Positions 1 through 9,898 are shown, numbered from the stretch's first letter. The stretch is 64,000 nt of DNA from Sthenelais limicola (GCA_942159475.1 OW804097.1:115022169-115086168); one strand, 5' to 3'. The notes: generated by a model not told the origin, from the sequence alone. A program made the numbers and translations.

Positions 1-394
1 CAAAAAGGTCGAGACTATTTTGTAAAAATAGTACCTGAATAAAATTTGTTAAAAAGAAATTGGCTAAATAAATGGGTATATAAGAAATAGGGCTAAACTA
101 TAAGTATATCAGCACTAAGATAAGCACAATAAACAACATCAGGTTTCAATGTGTTTATTTGTACGTCTATAATATGCTTAAGCACAATTATATCTGTCCT
201 GACAGCTTGCTCCCTTATCAGCTGTGGTCGGTCTGACTCATTGATTGCCTGAAGTAGCGGATCAGGCCTGAGCGTATGGGGTCTGATGGCTCTGTCTTAC
301 TTCTTACATAAACAACTTGTTTTTACGCAGTCTTTTTTTTTTTTTTTATTAAACTCCAGATTGCCCATACGCTTGCCTATTTTCGTGCAGCTTA
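1..394. other. no feature recognised
   Basis: AT-rich sequence without a convincing ORF or a match to the repeat families of this window. A T-run lies near 332-348. Confidence 0.5.
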
Positions 395-572
395 CAGTGG
401 AACCTCACCATTGAGACCACCCTTAGGACTGAACTATTTGTGGTCTCATAGCGAGGTGGTCTCTTTAGAGGGGCTAATTTAATAAGCGTGAAGCAATTCT
501 GGACTGAGAGAAACTGGTGTTAATAGAGGGGTGGTCTCTATAGAGAGGTGGCTTTTATGCGTGGTTCCACTG
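395..572. mobile_element. pogo/Tigger-like MITE, 178 bp
   Basis: The ends are CAGTGGAACCTCACC and the inverse, ...GTGGTTCCACTG, and the element is flanked by TA on both sides (393-394, 573-574). Its interior carries repeated GTGGTCTC words. CAGTGGAACC ends with TA duplication are typical of pogo-type Tc1/mariner elements, so this is read as a non-autonomous member. There is no transposase ORF. A diverged fragment of similar sequence (GGCGACCACCTTTGAGACTG) lies near 43685. Confidence 0.7.
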
Positions 573-744
573 TACTGTATGCATATTATTTATACTATTC
601 ATCATTTATATCATTTAGGTTCTGGCCATGGAAGTTCATGTTTTATGTAGTTTAGATTCATCCTAGTTCTCCGGAATCAAACACGATCAAACAAACATAG
701 CCCTTTAAAAATATATTTATTAATATTTTTTGTATTTTTAAGGG

Positions 745-865
745 TAAAGGCTGGTGCACACTAGCCGCAATAAGCCTCGCAACAGTTTTTCTTATATCTT
801 CCTGTTAATTATATCTTCCTTGCTGATGTACGTATCAGCGAGGAAGATAATATATCTATATATAA
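745..865. repeat. fragment related to the foldback element at 13.9 kb
   Basis: The stretch 745-790 (CACTAGCCGCAATAAGCCTCGC) resembles the arm of the foldback at 13914-14106 (CACTGGCTGCGGTAAGCCTTGC). A perfect short hairpin follows at 812-849 with stem TATCTTCCT. No second arm was found nearby. Confidence 0.4.
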
Positions 866-1230
866 TATATATATTATATAATATAATATGTCAAATATAT
901 TATATACGAACTAGCAACGAGTATATAAGTCATACAAGTCGATCAATCTTAAGTTATAAAGATGGATTTTCCTATACTGAACCTCATCTAGTTAAGGCAA
1001 GCATATCTATTACCATGGTTATTGAATGCTACCATGGTTATTGAATGCCCCATGGCTCTTCCACTGTGGGCTTAGTTACAGAGCTACCTCGTTTCCATGA
1101 CAACACGTCAGGTAATGATCAAGTATATACGTCACCTCTAGTCGTCCGTCTCTGTTATCAATCTGCCGTCAGGACAGGCATATCTAGTCAATAAACTCTG
1201 CCATTATACGCACACTCTAACAATTTCCTC
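866..1230. other. no gene recognised; AT-rich
   Basis: TA-rich simple sequence around 845-905. The stretch GCTACCATGGTTATTGAATGC is partly duplicated in tandem near 1012-1048. A 96-codon ORF crosses this stretch, but it is low in complexity and probably a chance ORF. Confidence 0.4.
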
Positions 1231-1444
1231 AGTCAGATTTGCAGAAAATCTACAATTGGCAGCTGTATACATTTATTTAGTAAATTCTGCTAAATTAGGC
1301 TGCAATTTGGTCAATACTAGGTACATTCAAGTATATCTGGCATTGCATTGATTCTAGCAATATGTTTGATCAGGTTGAACTGTCTTTTGTACTTTATTTT
1401 CGTATGATATTTGGATTATTTGAGAGAATTGGTGAAGGTGAATT
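1231..1444 (+). mobile_element. MITE-A copy, 3' end missing
   Basis: Starts GTCAGATTTGCAGAAAATC and carries GGCAGCTGTATACATTTA, TGCATTGATTCTAGCAAT and TTGAGAGAATTGGTGAAGGTGAATT, as in other plus-oriented copies. It stops before the terminal TGTACATTTTC and runs into a different repeat. Confidence 0.8.
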
Positions 1445-1469
1445 AGGTGCTAACATTTTCAACTTCATT

Positions 1470-2010
1470 GAGGTTACCCAAAACCCTCTCTCGGCGGGTG
1501 TATTGATGGGCTTCAATGCAAAACCCTCTCTTGCCGGGTGAATATTGATTTACACTGGCTTTAATGCAAACCCTGTCTTGCAGGGTGACCATCAATAGGG
1601 GATTTGCATAGCCGCCATTTTGAATCTTCGTTCGCATGGAATTATGGGACTAATGGTACTGTCTAAAATCTATAGAAATCATGTCATGTTCAGCATGGTG
1701 TATTTATCAATGATCTAATGTCAATATCCATGTGTCATACATGTTTCCATAATACTAGTTCCCATCTTTCCCATGAATCATTTGGCCTCCATTGATCATT
1801 TATACAAGCTATGATATTGGTGAAAACATTCTTGCAATTTTCGATAGAAATGTTGCTGAATATTTGCATGTCAGATTTCAACAGAATCCATCCCAGCATG
1901 CACTGCAGTAGACATGCGCAGTGAGACATGCAACTCCACCTATTGGTTCAGACTAGCTTCAATGCAAAACCCTCTCTTGCAGGGTGAAATATCAAATGTA
2001 AATCCTCTCT
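1470..2010. repeat. short tandem repeat hosting a MITE-C copy
   Basis: Units of the type CTTCAATGCAAAACCCTC + TCTTGCAGGGTGA occur at about 1478-1592 (three variants) and again at about 1955-2015 (two variants). A complete MITE-C (1593-1945) separates the two groups, so the tandem repeat probably predates that insertion. Confidence 0.6.
1593..1945 (+). mobile_element. MITE-C copy, complete
   Basis: Starts CAATAGGGGATTTGCATAGC and ends ATGCAACTCCACCTATTG, giving imperfect terminal inverted repeats of about 17 bp. Just inside the left end is GCCGCCATTTTGAATC, which contains the YY1-type core. Near the right end is GACATGCGCAGTGAGACATG. About 353 bp, no coding capacity. Confidence 0.8.
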
Positions 2011-2514
2011 TGGGGCTGAAGTGGCTGTACCAAACAAACATGGCCTTCATTTCCCCAGTTTAAACGAATGCTCAACCTATCTCAGTAAACAACTACTTCC
2101 ATTTGACTGATCAGCCCTCCCCCGTTTCCTTATTAACCCTACCCTTTTAAATGGCCGATATCAAGTTGATAGTTGTGATGACTCAGCATATTCAGTTGGC
2201 TGGTTTAAAGCGGCTTGAGGAAGAGAGGACATCGTTTAGATTAACAACCTCCCCTTGTCCGCCCCCGCTCCCTGTTTGCCCGTTATAGGGCTATAGATCG
2301 GGGCACTCTGTATCGGACCTGATTGGATGTATTCATTTCAGTTAAAGGATGTATTTATTTCAGTTAAAGGAATCTCCTCACCGACCCATTTCTCCTCTCT
2401 TCCACCGCAACAGTGTATCAGAAATATTCATACGTTTTCATTCCGGTCAATTATATCATTTTGATTCTAGATTTGCATTTGCCCCTGCATTTCATAACCT
2501 GTAACCTGTTGTCA
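2011..2514. other. unique-looking stretch, no gene recognised
   Basis: Mixed composition with pyrimidine-rich patches (2225-2280) and no long ORF. The near duplicate ATGTATT(C/T)ATTTCAGTTAAAGG occurs twice at about 2328-2372. Confidence 0.45.
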
Positions 2515-2516
2515 TA

Positions 2517-2755
2517 AAATGTACAGTTTGCTTGTAACACAAATCCTCTCAAATAATCCTAACTTAAGTCAGAAATGAGGTACAAAACACAGTCCCACAT
2601 AACCCAACAGACTGTTTGAATCAAGGCAATATACCAAATATACTCAGATATACGTATAACATCCATCATGTGTGAGTCTCATTTAGCAAGAATTACTAAA
2701 CGTGTAGAGCTGCGGATTGTGCACTTTTTGACGACCGAACCCAGACATAAAAATT
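2517..2755 (-). mobile_element. MITE-A copy whose right end seeds a minisatellite
   Basis: AATGTACAGTTTGCTTG...AATCCTCTCAAATAATCC is a diverged minus-oriented MITE-A. The right terminus reads GAGCTGCGGATTGTGCACTTTTTGACGACCGAACCC, a diverged form of the usual CAATTGTACATTTTCTGACGATCTGACCC. This terminus is part of the first unit of the tandem array that follows. Confidence 0.7.
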
Positions 2756-3180
2756 GTAAATCTTCTCCTCTTTTTACCAGCAACATCTATAGCCTAAGAA
2801 AGGACAAATCCTGTAGAAACATATATAAAGGGTTGTGCACTTTTTGACGACCGGACCCAGACATAGAAATTGTAAATCCTTTCCTCTTTTTACCAGAAGG
2901 ATCTATATAGCCTAAAAAAGGACAAACTCTGTAGGGCCATATATAAAGGGTTGTGCACTATTTGACGACCGGACCCAGACTTAAAAGTTGTAAATCTTTT
3001 CCTCTTTTTACCAGAAGGATCTATAGCCTAAGAAAGGACAAACTCTGTAGGGCCATATATAAAGGGTTGTGCACTTTTTGACGACCGGACCCAGACTTAA
3101 AAGTTGTAAATCTTTTCCTCTTTTTACCAGAAGGATCTATAGCCTAAGAAAGGACAAATTCTGTAGGGCCATATATAAAG
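2714..3180. repeat. 116-118 bp minisatellite, 4 copies
   Basis: TTGTGCACTTTTTGACGACC recurs at about 2718, 2834, 2952 and 3068. Each unit continues with CCTCTTTTTACCAG, TCTATAGCCTAAGAAAGGAC and GGCCATATATAAAG. The start of each unit is the mutated MITE-A terminus. A 109-codon plus ORF (3069-3398) is made mostly of the last unit and is not taken as a gene. Confidence 0.85.
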
Positions 3181-3610
3181 CAACAGGACACACAGGAGCC
3201 GGTAAAGCCCAGACATTCAGGCCCGCATCTATATACTACCCATATCTAAGGTCCTTCTCCTCCTGTAAGATCATTCCACTGACTGGGGCTGCAGGAACAT
3301 GTCCTTTAGCTTCACTTCACTTTCACTATTCAATTATCTCACTACAGGTCTCTCCCTCAAATAGGGCAAGAAACCTCACCAAATTTGTTTTGTTTTAAGA
3401 TTTGTATTCAGTAAGACGTTATGTAACTTGTACATTATTCTCAGGCCAATTATACATTTTCTACGATTACACCCTTATACTTTAACAAGTGCACCACTAA
3501 AACTCCACCCACCCATCATCAGTCAGTATTATATCTGTACACAGTTCAATAGATGAATTCGGGCCGCCTCTAAAGGTCCAATGTACATAACATTGGAGGC
3601 AGTTGTACGT
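3181..3610. other. unique-looking stretch, no gene recognised
   Basis: No repeat-family match seen. The ORF entering from the minisatellite has no recognisable domain. Confidence 0.45.
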
Positions 3611-3846
3611 GGGTCAGATTTTCAGAAAATGTACAATTCGCCTTCTGCAATTCTCTGAAGTAACCCACATTTAAGACAGAAATCAGCTTCAAAATGCAGT
3701 TTATCATAACAGAACTGACACTTTAAATCAATGCGATACCAAATATACTCAGATAAACCCAAAATTTATCATTTTTTTAGCAGAATTTAGCAGAAATTAC
3801 TAAATATGTAGAGCTACCAATTGTACATTTTCTGAAAATCTGACCT
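3611..3846 (-). mobile_element. MITE-A copy, subfamily II
   Basis: Both ends are of the GGGTCAGATTTTC type. The interior has CAGAACTGACACTTTAAATC, diagnostic of my subfamily II. Flanks are ACGT (left) and ACAT (right), a near-match duplication. Confidence 0.85.
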
Positions 3847-4051
3847 ACATAACATTGGAGGCAGTTCAATAGGGCCGCAGCGTCTCACCCTGACCTCTAT
3901 TCTTATGGAAATGGAGGGGCAGGGAAGGTAATGGTGCCTTTGTGTATAGGAGATGACCTCTGAGGTTATATTTACATGGCTATCTCCCACACGCATAATT
4001 AGCTGGCTGCTCAATGCTCAGAGCTGCTCCTGAAGCTTGTTAATATATAAT
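3847..4051. other. spacer; TTGGAGGCAGTT repeat
   Basis: CATAACATTGGAGGCAGTT occurs just left of the 3611 MITE-A (3586-3604) and just right of it (3848-3866). A short host segment was therefore duplicated around the element. Nothing else recognised. Confidence 0.5.
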
Positions 4052-4286
4052 GGGTCAGATTTTCAGAAAATATACAATTCATCTTCCCCAATCCTTTCAA
4101 ATAACCCTAATTTAAGACAGAAATGAGCTTCAAAATACAGTTTGATATAACCAAACCGATATTTTAAAACACCATAATATAAAATATACTCAGATATACC
4201 TGGTATTTACCATTTCTCAGTCTAATTTAGCATATTTTACTAAATGTTAAGAGCTGCCAATTGTACATTTTCTGACGATCTGACCC
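4052..4286 (-). mobile_element. MITE-A copy with TAAT duplication
   Basis: Complete, both ends GGGTCAG-type, with a perfect 4-bp TAAT on each side (4048-4051, 4287-4290). It lies 11 bp from an oppositely oriented copy. Confidence 0.9.
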
Positions 4287-4297
4287 TAATATTTAAT

Positions 4298-4535
4298 GGG
4301 TCAGATCGTCAGAAAATGTACAATAGGCAGATGTGTATATTTAGTAAATTCTGCTAAATTAGACTGAAATTTGGTCAATTCTAGGTAAATTCGGGTATAT
4401 TCGGCTTTGCATTGATTCTAGCAATATGTTTGGTTAGGCTGAATTGTGTTTTTAGAGTCATTTTTTTTCTGAAATATGCGTTATTTGATATAGGATTGGT
4501 GAAAGCGAATTGTACATTTTCTGGGGATTTGACTC
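4298..4535 (+). mobile_element. MITE-A copy, inverted relative to its neighbour
   Basis: Starts GGGTCAGATCGTC and ends TTTTCTGGGGATTTGACTC. The left flank TAAT (4294-4297) matches the TAAT flanks of the copy at 4052. Together the pair forms a large imperfect inverted repeat. Confidence 0.85.
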
Positions 4536-4588
4536 ATATATCGGGTTTACCTTGTTTCTGCCACAGATATGGGACTCACCTGAAAATA

Positions 4589-5360
4589 TCAATGTGGAAA
4601 ATGATAAGCAAATTACATATTGAATACAATAACATTTGATTAACTGCACATACACAATATATACGTACTATGTGGAAAATGATAAGCTATATATATCACA
4701 TAATTATGGAATACAATAACATTTGATTAACTACACATACACAATATATATACAGACTATGTGGAAAATGATAAGCTATATATATCATAAATTGAATACA
4801 ATAACATTTGATTAACTACACATACACAATATATACATACTATGTGGAAAATGATAAGCTATATATATCACATAATTATGGAATACAATAACATTTGATT
4901 AACTACACATAAACAATATATACAGACTATGTGGAAAATGATAAGCTATATATATCACATAATTATGGAATACAATAACATTTGATTAACTGCACATACA
5001 CAATATATACGTACTATGTGGAAAATGATAAGCTATATATATCACATAATTATGGAATACAATAACATTTGATTAACTGCACATACACAATATATACGTA
5101 CTATGTGGAAAATGATAAGCTATATATATCACATAATTATGGAATACAATAACATTTGATTAACTGCACATACACAATATATACGTACTATGTGGAAAAT
5201 GATAAGCTATATATATCACATAATTATGGAATACAATAACATTTGATTAACTGCACATACACAATATATACGTACTATGTGGAAAATGATAAGCTATATA
5301 TATCACATAATTATGGAATACAATAACATTTGATTAACTACACATAAACAATATACATAA
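4589..5360. repeat. 87-bp minisatellite, 9 copies
   Basis: TGTGGAAAATGATAAGC recurs at 4592, 4671, 4760, 4843, 4930, 5017, 5104, 5191 and 5278. The period is 87 bp in the most regular part (79, 89 and 83 at the left edge). Shared words are TATATATCACATAATTATGG and TGATTAACTACACATA. Regular near-identical units suggest recent expansion. No long ORF crosses it. Confidence 0.92.
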
Positions 5361-5361
5361 T

Positions 5362-5960
5362 ATGTGATGTGTTTCAGGTAAATGAGTCCCAAGTCACAAA
5401 ATTGATATTTTTCAAAGTGATTTATAGGATACTTCTGTTGGAATATATAGATGGAACCTAGCAAGGGGGAAGTCTGTACACTTGTTATTGACCGAGGGAG
5501 CGCGGGAAGTTAGAGGGCGTTAGCCCGAGATCTTCTGTGCTCCCGAGGTCACTAACAAGTGTACAGCCTTCACCCGAGTTTTGTTCCATATTTATTACAC
5601 CCCATTAATAAATAAAAAATATAAATGATTAAAAATAAAAGAAGTAATTTACGTTTTGGGCGGACCTACTTGTTGTATGTCCCCAGGGTGACATAACTCA
5701 TATGTTATGCACCACTTTGACCAAGTGTGACATACAATGCTGAAGGTATAGGAAGCAACAGCACAGGGGTGTGATAATTCTGTTGGAATATTCTCATTTC
5801 TGAGCTCGCTGCCAGTGGCATAAATACGTGTAAACATTTCAAGACAGTTTCTTTATCTATTTCTAAGGTCATCCTGTAGATTTGGATATATTCAAATAGG
5901 GCCTGGTATGACATTTAGACCGTTAATGTACGTCAGACAACGAAAATAAACTGCTTCCAG
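5362..5960 (+). mobile_element. MITE-B copy split by a foldback insertion
   Basis: Starts ATGTGATGTGTTTCAGG and continues AAATGAGTCCCAAGTCAC. It breaks at 5446 and resumes at 5778 with TTCTGTTGGAATATTCTC and CAAGACAGTTTC. The right end is degraded. Confidence 0.75.
5447..5777. mobile_element. foldback-headed insertion, 331 bp, 14-bp direct repeat
   Basis: Bounded by TTCTGTTGGAATAT at 5433-5446 and 5778-5791. Intact MITE-B copies have one such word here, so it is likely a target-site duplication. The left half is a long hairpin (CTGTACACTTGTTATTGACC pairing with GGTCACTAACAAGTGTACAG), followed by GTTCCATATTTATTACACC and about 180 bp of tail. A similar design lies at 13515-13790. A 14-bp duplication suits retrotransposition better than cut-and-paste. 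The class is unknown. Confidence 0.7.
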
Positions 5961-6009
5961 TCCTATATATTACACGGTCATTTGCGACCCATCAGAAAAC
6001 ATCGTACCT

Positions 6010-6159
6010 TGGGAAAACTGAGTATATTTGGTATTGCATTGATTCTAGCAATCTGTTTCGTTAGGTTGAACTGTATTTTAAACTTTATTTTCGTCTGAAA
6101 TTTGGGTTATTTGAGAGGATTGGTGAAATTGATTTGTACATTTTCTGGTGACTTCACCC
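6010..6159 (+). mobile_element. MITE-A copy, 5' half missing
   Basis: Begins inside the element (CTGAGTATATTTGGTATTGC) and ends TTTTCTGGTGACTTCACCC, the GGGTGAAG-type end. Confidence 0.8.
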
Positions 6160-6485
6160 AGTCTATAAAAATGACAGTTGGAGTGCAGTGCAGGTTTTAG
6201 ATATTTCTAAAAGTGGTGCAAGAAAAGCAAATCGCCACCTCTCTACACCGGGTGCTCTTAGGGCACAGATGAGTTCCAATAACATTCTTGTACCTGCCGC
6301 AAATTGGTTCGTTGCAGAAACGAATTGAACTTCTTTTAAAAAAATATTTAAGAAAAGCCAATACCCAGGTTACCTCGCTTGAGATCTACATAAGCCATTC
6401 CGAAAGTACAGTGAGTACCAACGCTTTCAATGGTTTGTGTTCAATGTCGTACACAACAAATAATTAGTGCGGATAGTTCTTACAT
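6160..6485. other. no gene recognised; contains a duplicated phrase
   Basis: AAATGACAGTTGGAGTGCAG + TGCAGGTTTTAGATATTTC (6168-6207) recurs at about 6821-6860. The repeats sit on both sides of the MITE-A at 6486, in the same orientation, about 650 bp apart. Confidence 0.6.
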
Positions 6486-6719
6486 GGGTCAGACTTTCAG
6501 AAAATGTACAATTCACCTTCACCAATCCTCTCAAATAACTCACAATTAAGACCTAAATCAGCTCCAAAATGCAGTTCAACATAACAGAACTGATACTTTA
6601 AATGAATGCGATACCAAATATACTCAGATATACCCGGTATTCATCATTTTTCAGTCTAATTTAGCAGAATTTCCTTAATAAGTAGAGCTGCCAATTGTAC
6701 ATTTTCTGAAAACTGACCC
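6486..6719 (-). mobile_element. MITE-A copy, subfamily II, ACAT duplication
   Basis: Complete. GGGTCAGACTTTC at the left, ACTGACCC at the right, flanked by ACAT (6482-6485, 6720-6723). Confidence 0.9.
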
Positions 6720-7054
6720 ACATAGAGACACAGCAAACATGAGCATTTTTGGATATATGTGGATGAGAAAGACATACAGTAGGCGGCAAACTGTACAAGA
6801 AAAGCTATGAAAGCAGATAAACATGACAGTTGGAGCGCAATGCAGGTTTTAGATATTTCTAAATGTGGAGCCATCCGTCAGTAAAAACCAGATCTGGAGA
6901 AATACATTCAAAAGCAGCTCTCACTGATGACGTCATAGTTGGCGCTGGAGATATAGTTTTATGGACCGGTTTTATAACCTGATTATTTTGTTAAAGGTGT
7001 AGGGTTCCCTTTAATATCGGTCCAAACATCGGACAAATGAAAATAGGAATATGT
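6720..7054. other. spacer with a full CRE palindrome
   Basis: TGACGTCA at 6928-6935 is a full cAMP-response-element palindrome. No adjacent promoter elements or ORF make it convincing as regulation. Confidence 0.35.
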
Positions 7055-7362
7055 GGGTCAGATTGTCAGAAAATGTACAATTCGCCTTCAATTCAATTAA
7101 AGAATTCATTTATTTTGCATAGATGTTACAAACAAATACAGGTAGCTGCGTCTATCATGATTCACCAATCCTCTCAAATAACACACATCTAAGTCAAAAA
7201 TGAGCTTCAAAATGCAGTTTAACATAACAGAACTGATACTTTAAATCAATGCGATACCAAATATACTTAGATATACCCATATTCTTCATTTTTCAGCATA
7301 ATTTAGCAGAATTTCCTAAATGTGTAGAGCTGCCAATGGTACGTTTTCTGAAAATCTGACCC
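7055..7362 (-). mobile_element. MITE-A copy with a 74-bp internal insertion
   Basis: GGGTCAGATTGTC start, AAAATCTGACC end, subfamily II interior. Extra sequence (about 7087-7163) separates TGTACAATTCGCCTTC from CACCAATCCTC, which are adjacent in other copies. Confidence 0.8.
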
Positions 7363-7665
7363 ACATCTGTTTGGATAATTCGTCCTCGCAGGAACTGTTA
7401 AGTCTTTATTATCCAAACTGATAGAACTACTATTACTTCTTGAGACTAGCCAATATATTAATTTGTTTAAAGAATTTTTTATTGAAATATTAATGGGAGG
7501 GATGAAGGTTTTCATTATGAAAACATGTATGAAATGGTACCTCGTTCTATCATAATGATATGTCGAACAATTTGTCTGTTTAATTATTACTCAACTGTAC
7601 TAATTTTGTACTCTTTGAAGATGACAAATAAAACACATCTTATCTTATCTAATCTTATAATACAT
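7363..7665 (+). mobile_element. probable non-LTR retroelement 3' end, (TTATC)n tail
   Basis: The right end reads GATGACAAATAAAACACATC and then several TTATC-like pentamers. The reverse complement of the same end (GATAA pentamers, TTTTATTTGTCTTTAAAGATG) occurs at 61502. A variant, GGACAAATAAAAGATT + TTCTA pentamers, closes 10998. AATAAA next to a pentamer tail is characteristic of LINE 3' ends of the CR1/L2 type. No reverse transcriptase remnant was recognised. Confidence 0.5.
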
Positions 7666-7790
7666 GGATATTAATTCAGAATAGCTATGGGATAATAATT
7701 TCGTTGAATGAAACGTATCACTATACCTTGTGAAGTTTCGCGAAATAAAAACCTGTTAACAAAAAGAAATTAACTAACATGAATTGACCG
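7666..7790. other. spacer, nothing recognised
   Basis: AT-rich spacer between the retroelement tail and a MITE-C fragment. Confidence 0.4.
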
Positions 7791-7886
7791 ATAAATAGTC
7801 TATGCTGAACATTTACAATAGCTTTTACACTGTACCAAAATTCCATTCCATCAAGATTCAAAATGGCGGCTAGGCAAGCCCCCTAT
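7791..7886 (-). mobile_element. MITE-C fragment
   Basis: TAGTCTATGCTGAACAT...CAAGATTCAAAATGGCGGCTAGGCAAGCCCCCTAT is the outer 95 bp of MITE-C. It retains the AAAATGGCGGC core. Confidence 0.75.
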
Positions 7887-8066
7887 CACTGAAAACAACT
7901 AATGAAAATATTCGAGAGTAGAAGGAGGTTGTTTTAACGAAACTGATATCCCTCTCAGAACTCCTCTGGGATGGGTTTGATAGTTTTCTACTGGGGTTAT
8001 CTATCTCATCTTGCCCTACCGTCACTATGTAACAGAATCCAATGACTACTCAACCTCTCAACTGCA
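7887..8066. other. spacer, nothing recognised
   Basis: AACCTCTCAACTGCAGGGTGA just before the next MITE-A resembles the tandem repeat around 1.5-2.0 kb. It may be a relic of that repeat. Confidence 0.3.
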
Positions 8067-8301
8067 GGGTGAAGTCGCCAGAAAATGTACAATTCACTTT
8101 CACCAATCCTCTCAAATAATCCGAATTTCAGACGAAAATAAAGTTCAAAAGACAGTTCAACCTAACCAAACAGATTGCTAGAATCACTGCAATACTGAAT
8201 ATACTCGAATTTACCTAGTATTGGCCGAATTGCAGGCTTATTTAGCAGAATTTGCTAAATGTGTACAGCTGCCAATTGTACATTTTCTGCAAATCTGACC
8301 C
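8067..8301 (-). mobile_element. MITE-A copy with unlike ends
   Basis: GGGTGAAGTCGCC at the left and CAAATCTGACCC at the right. It is complete, subfamily I (CAGATTGCTAGAATCA). No clear 4-bp duplication. Confidence 0.88.
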
Positions 8302-8658
8302 TAGAGCTTGAGCCGAGTGGCTCGCCACATCCCTCTACTCTGATAAATATTCTATTTCATCCACGTCCCAAGTTCTTCATTTCCAATTCCCAAGATGAAG
8401 GGAGGCTAGATTCTTATTGGAATAGCTATCCACAGCAGTGGAGATTACATCTATTGGTTTTACTCCCTGGGTTGAAAGGGTTCGGTGTCCAGCGCTTCAC
8501 TGGGCAGATCTATGGGGTATGGAGGGGGGCGTCCAGACATTCTACCAGCCTTCCTTCCTCCAGGGTGGGTCAATATCTGGGTCAAAGCCTGCACAGGAGC
8601 AAATGCAGTCTCTTAAGTGGCTTTTTGTAAAGTACAGAAGGTCAGGCCATGAGCTAGT
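8302..8658. other. GC-richer unique stretch with overlapping chance ORFs
   Basis: Two plus-strand ORFs (8259-8630 and 8438-8773) cross this stretch in different frames, and both run into MITE-A sequence at an end. No domain is recognised. Composition (CCTCCAGGGTGGGTCAATATC) differs from the AT-rich surroundings, so an exon or old retrocopy is possible but unsupported. Confidence 0.25.
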
Positions 8659-8893
8659 GGGTCAGATCGTCAGAAAGTGTACAATTCACTTTCACCAATT
8701 TGTTGAAATAAACCAAATTTCAGACGAAAATAAAGCTCAAAATACAGTTCAACCTAACCAAACAGATTGCTAGAATCAATGTAATGCCGAATATACTTGA
8801 ATTTACCTAGTATTGACCAAACTGTAGCCTAATTTAGCAGAATTTAATGAATGTATATAGCTGCCAATTGTACATTTTCATAAAATCTGACGC
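8659..8893 (-). mobile_element. MITE-A copy
   Basis: GGGTCAGATCGTC start, AAATCTGACGC end; complete subfamily I copy. Confidence 0.88.
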
Positions 8894-9255
8894 ATATAGC
8901 TACAATGATAAGAGAGCTCCGAATAGTATTGAACCCGTTATGTTGTGAATCAAGGCAATATAGAATCTACCCAGATATATCTAGTATTGACCATTTTTCC
9001 AGGACAGATTAGGACAATTTATTAAATGTGTGCCGCTGCCGATTGTACATTTTCCGACGATCTGACCCACATAGAAATTGGAGGAAGCCTTCTGTAGTTA
9101 ACCGTTCCTCCAGGGCATCCATAACATTAATTAATTGATATTGTTTTATTTCCCACAAAACTTACAGGAAATTGGATTAAGATTGTTCAGCTTAATTTAA
9201 CAGAATGTACTTAATGTATACAGCTGCAATTGTACATTTCCTGAAAATCTGACTC
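8894..9255 (-). mobile_element. two MITE-A fragments with a shared flank
   Basis: About 8945-9071 is a right half ending CCGACGATCTGACCC, and 9184-9255 a shorter right end. The flank TAGCTACAATGATAAGAGAG + CTCCGAATAGTA (8898-8929) recurs at 60068-60102, again right after a MITE-A copy. It was probably carried with the element or lost from full copies. Confidence 0.65.
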
Positions 9256-9427
9256 ATATAGACCATAAATGAAAATGCTTCAATGTTCATTCCGATGCAA
9301 GTGATGATCATAAGCTCAATAAATGGGTAAATCTAAGATGTCTTCCCCACAACAAAATTAAATTCATTGAAGAGTTATTCACAATGGAGCCTTCACAAAT
9401 GGCAGCAAAACTGCCATGCTATTATCA

Positions 9428-9625
9428 GGGTGAAGTCACCAGAAAATGTACAATACACTTTCAGCAATCCTCTCAAATAACCCAAATTTCATACGAAAAT
9501 AAAGTTCAACCTAACCAAACAGATTGCTAGAATCAATGCAATGCTAAATATACATGAATTTACCTAGTATTGACAAAATTGCAGCCTAATCTAGCAGAAC
9601 TGTACATTTTCAGAAAATCTTACCC
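9428..9625 (-). mobile_element. MITE-A copy with internal deletion
   Basis: GGGTGAAGTCACC start, AAAATCTTACCC end. The GTGTACAGCTGCCAATT block is missing near the right end. Confidence 0.85.
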
Positions 9626-9830
9626 TTCTGTCAAATGATAGTTACCTTCACACATTGTGTCACGAGGCGAGAGAATGCATTATTTAATGGTGTACAGTGG
9701 AAACTCTCCCTCCTTCACTGACACGCTCAACCAAATGTCATGTTTAAATATGAATAGAAATAGAAATAGGTGTTCTGTTCGTTTCTTCGCTCAAACAGCT
9801 ACGTTTGAGCACCTTACAGCTAAGTATGGG

Positions 9831-9898
9831 TCAGATGTTCAGAAAATGTACAATTGGCAGCTGTATACATTTTGTAAATTCTGCTGAATTAGACTGCA
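9831..9898 (+). mobile_element. MITE-A left-end fragment
   Basis: GGGTCAGATGTTC through GCTGAATTAGACTGCAG. It is cut at the point where repeat F begins. Confidence 0.8.

Noticed and set aside
2714..3180. Repeated TATATAAAG words as TATA boxes
   Set aside because: They recur in every minisatellite unit as part of the unit and have no downstream ORF or initiator context.
4589..5360. CRISPR-like array
   Set aside because: The whole 87-bp unit is conserved with no variable spacers, and the sequence is eukaryotic; it is a minisatellite.
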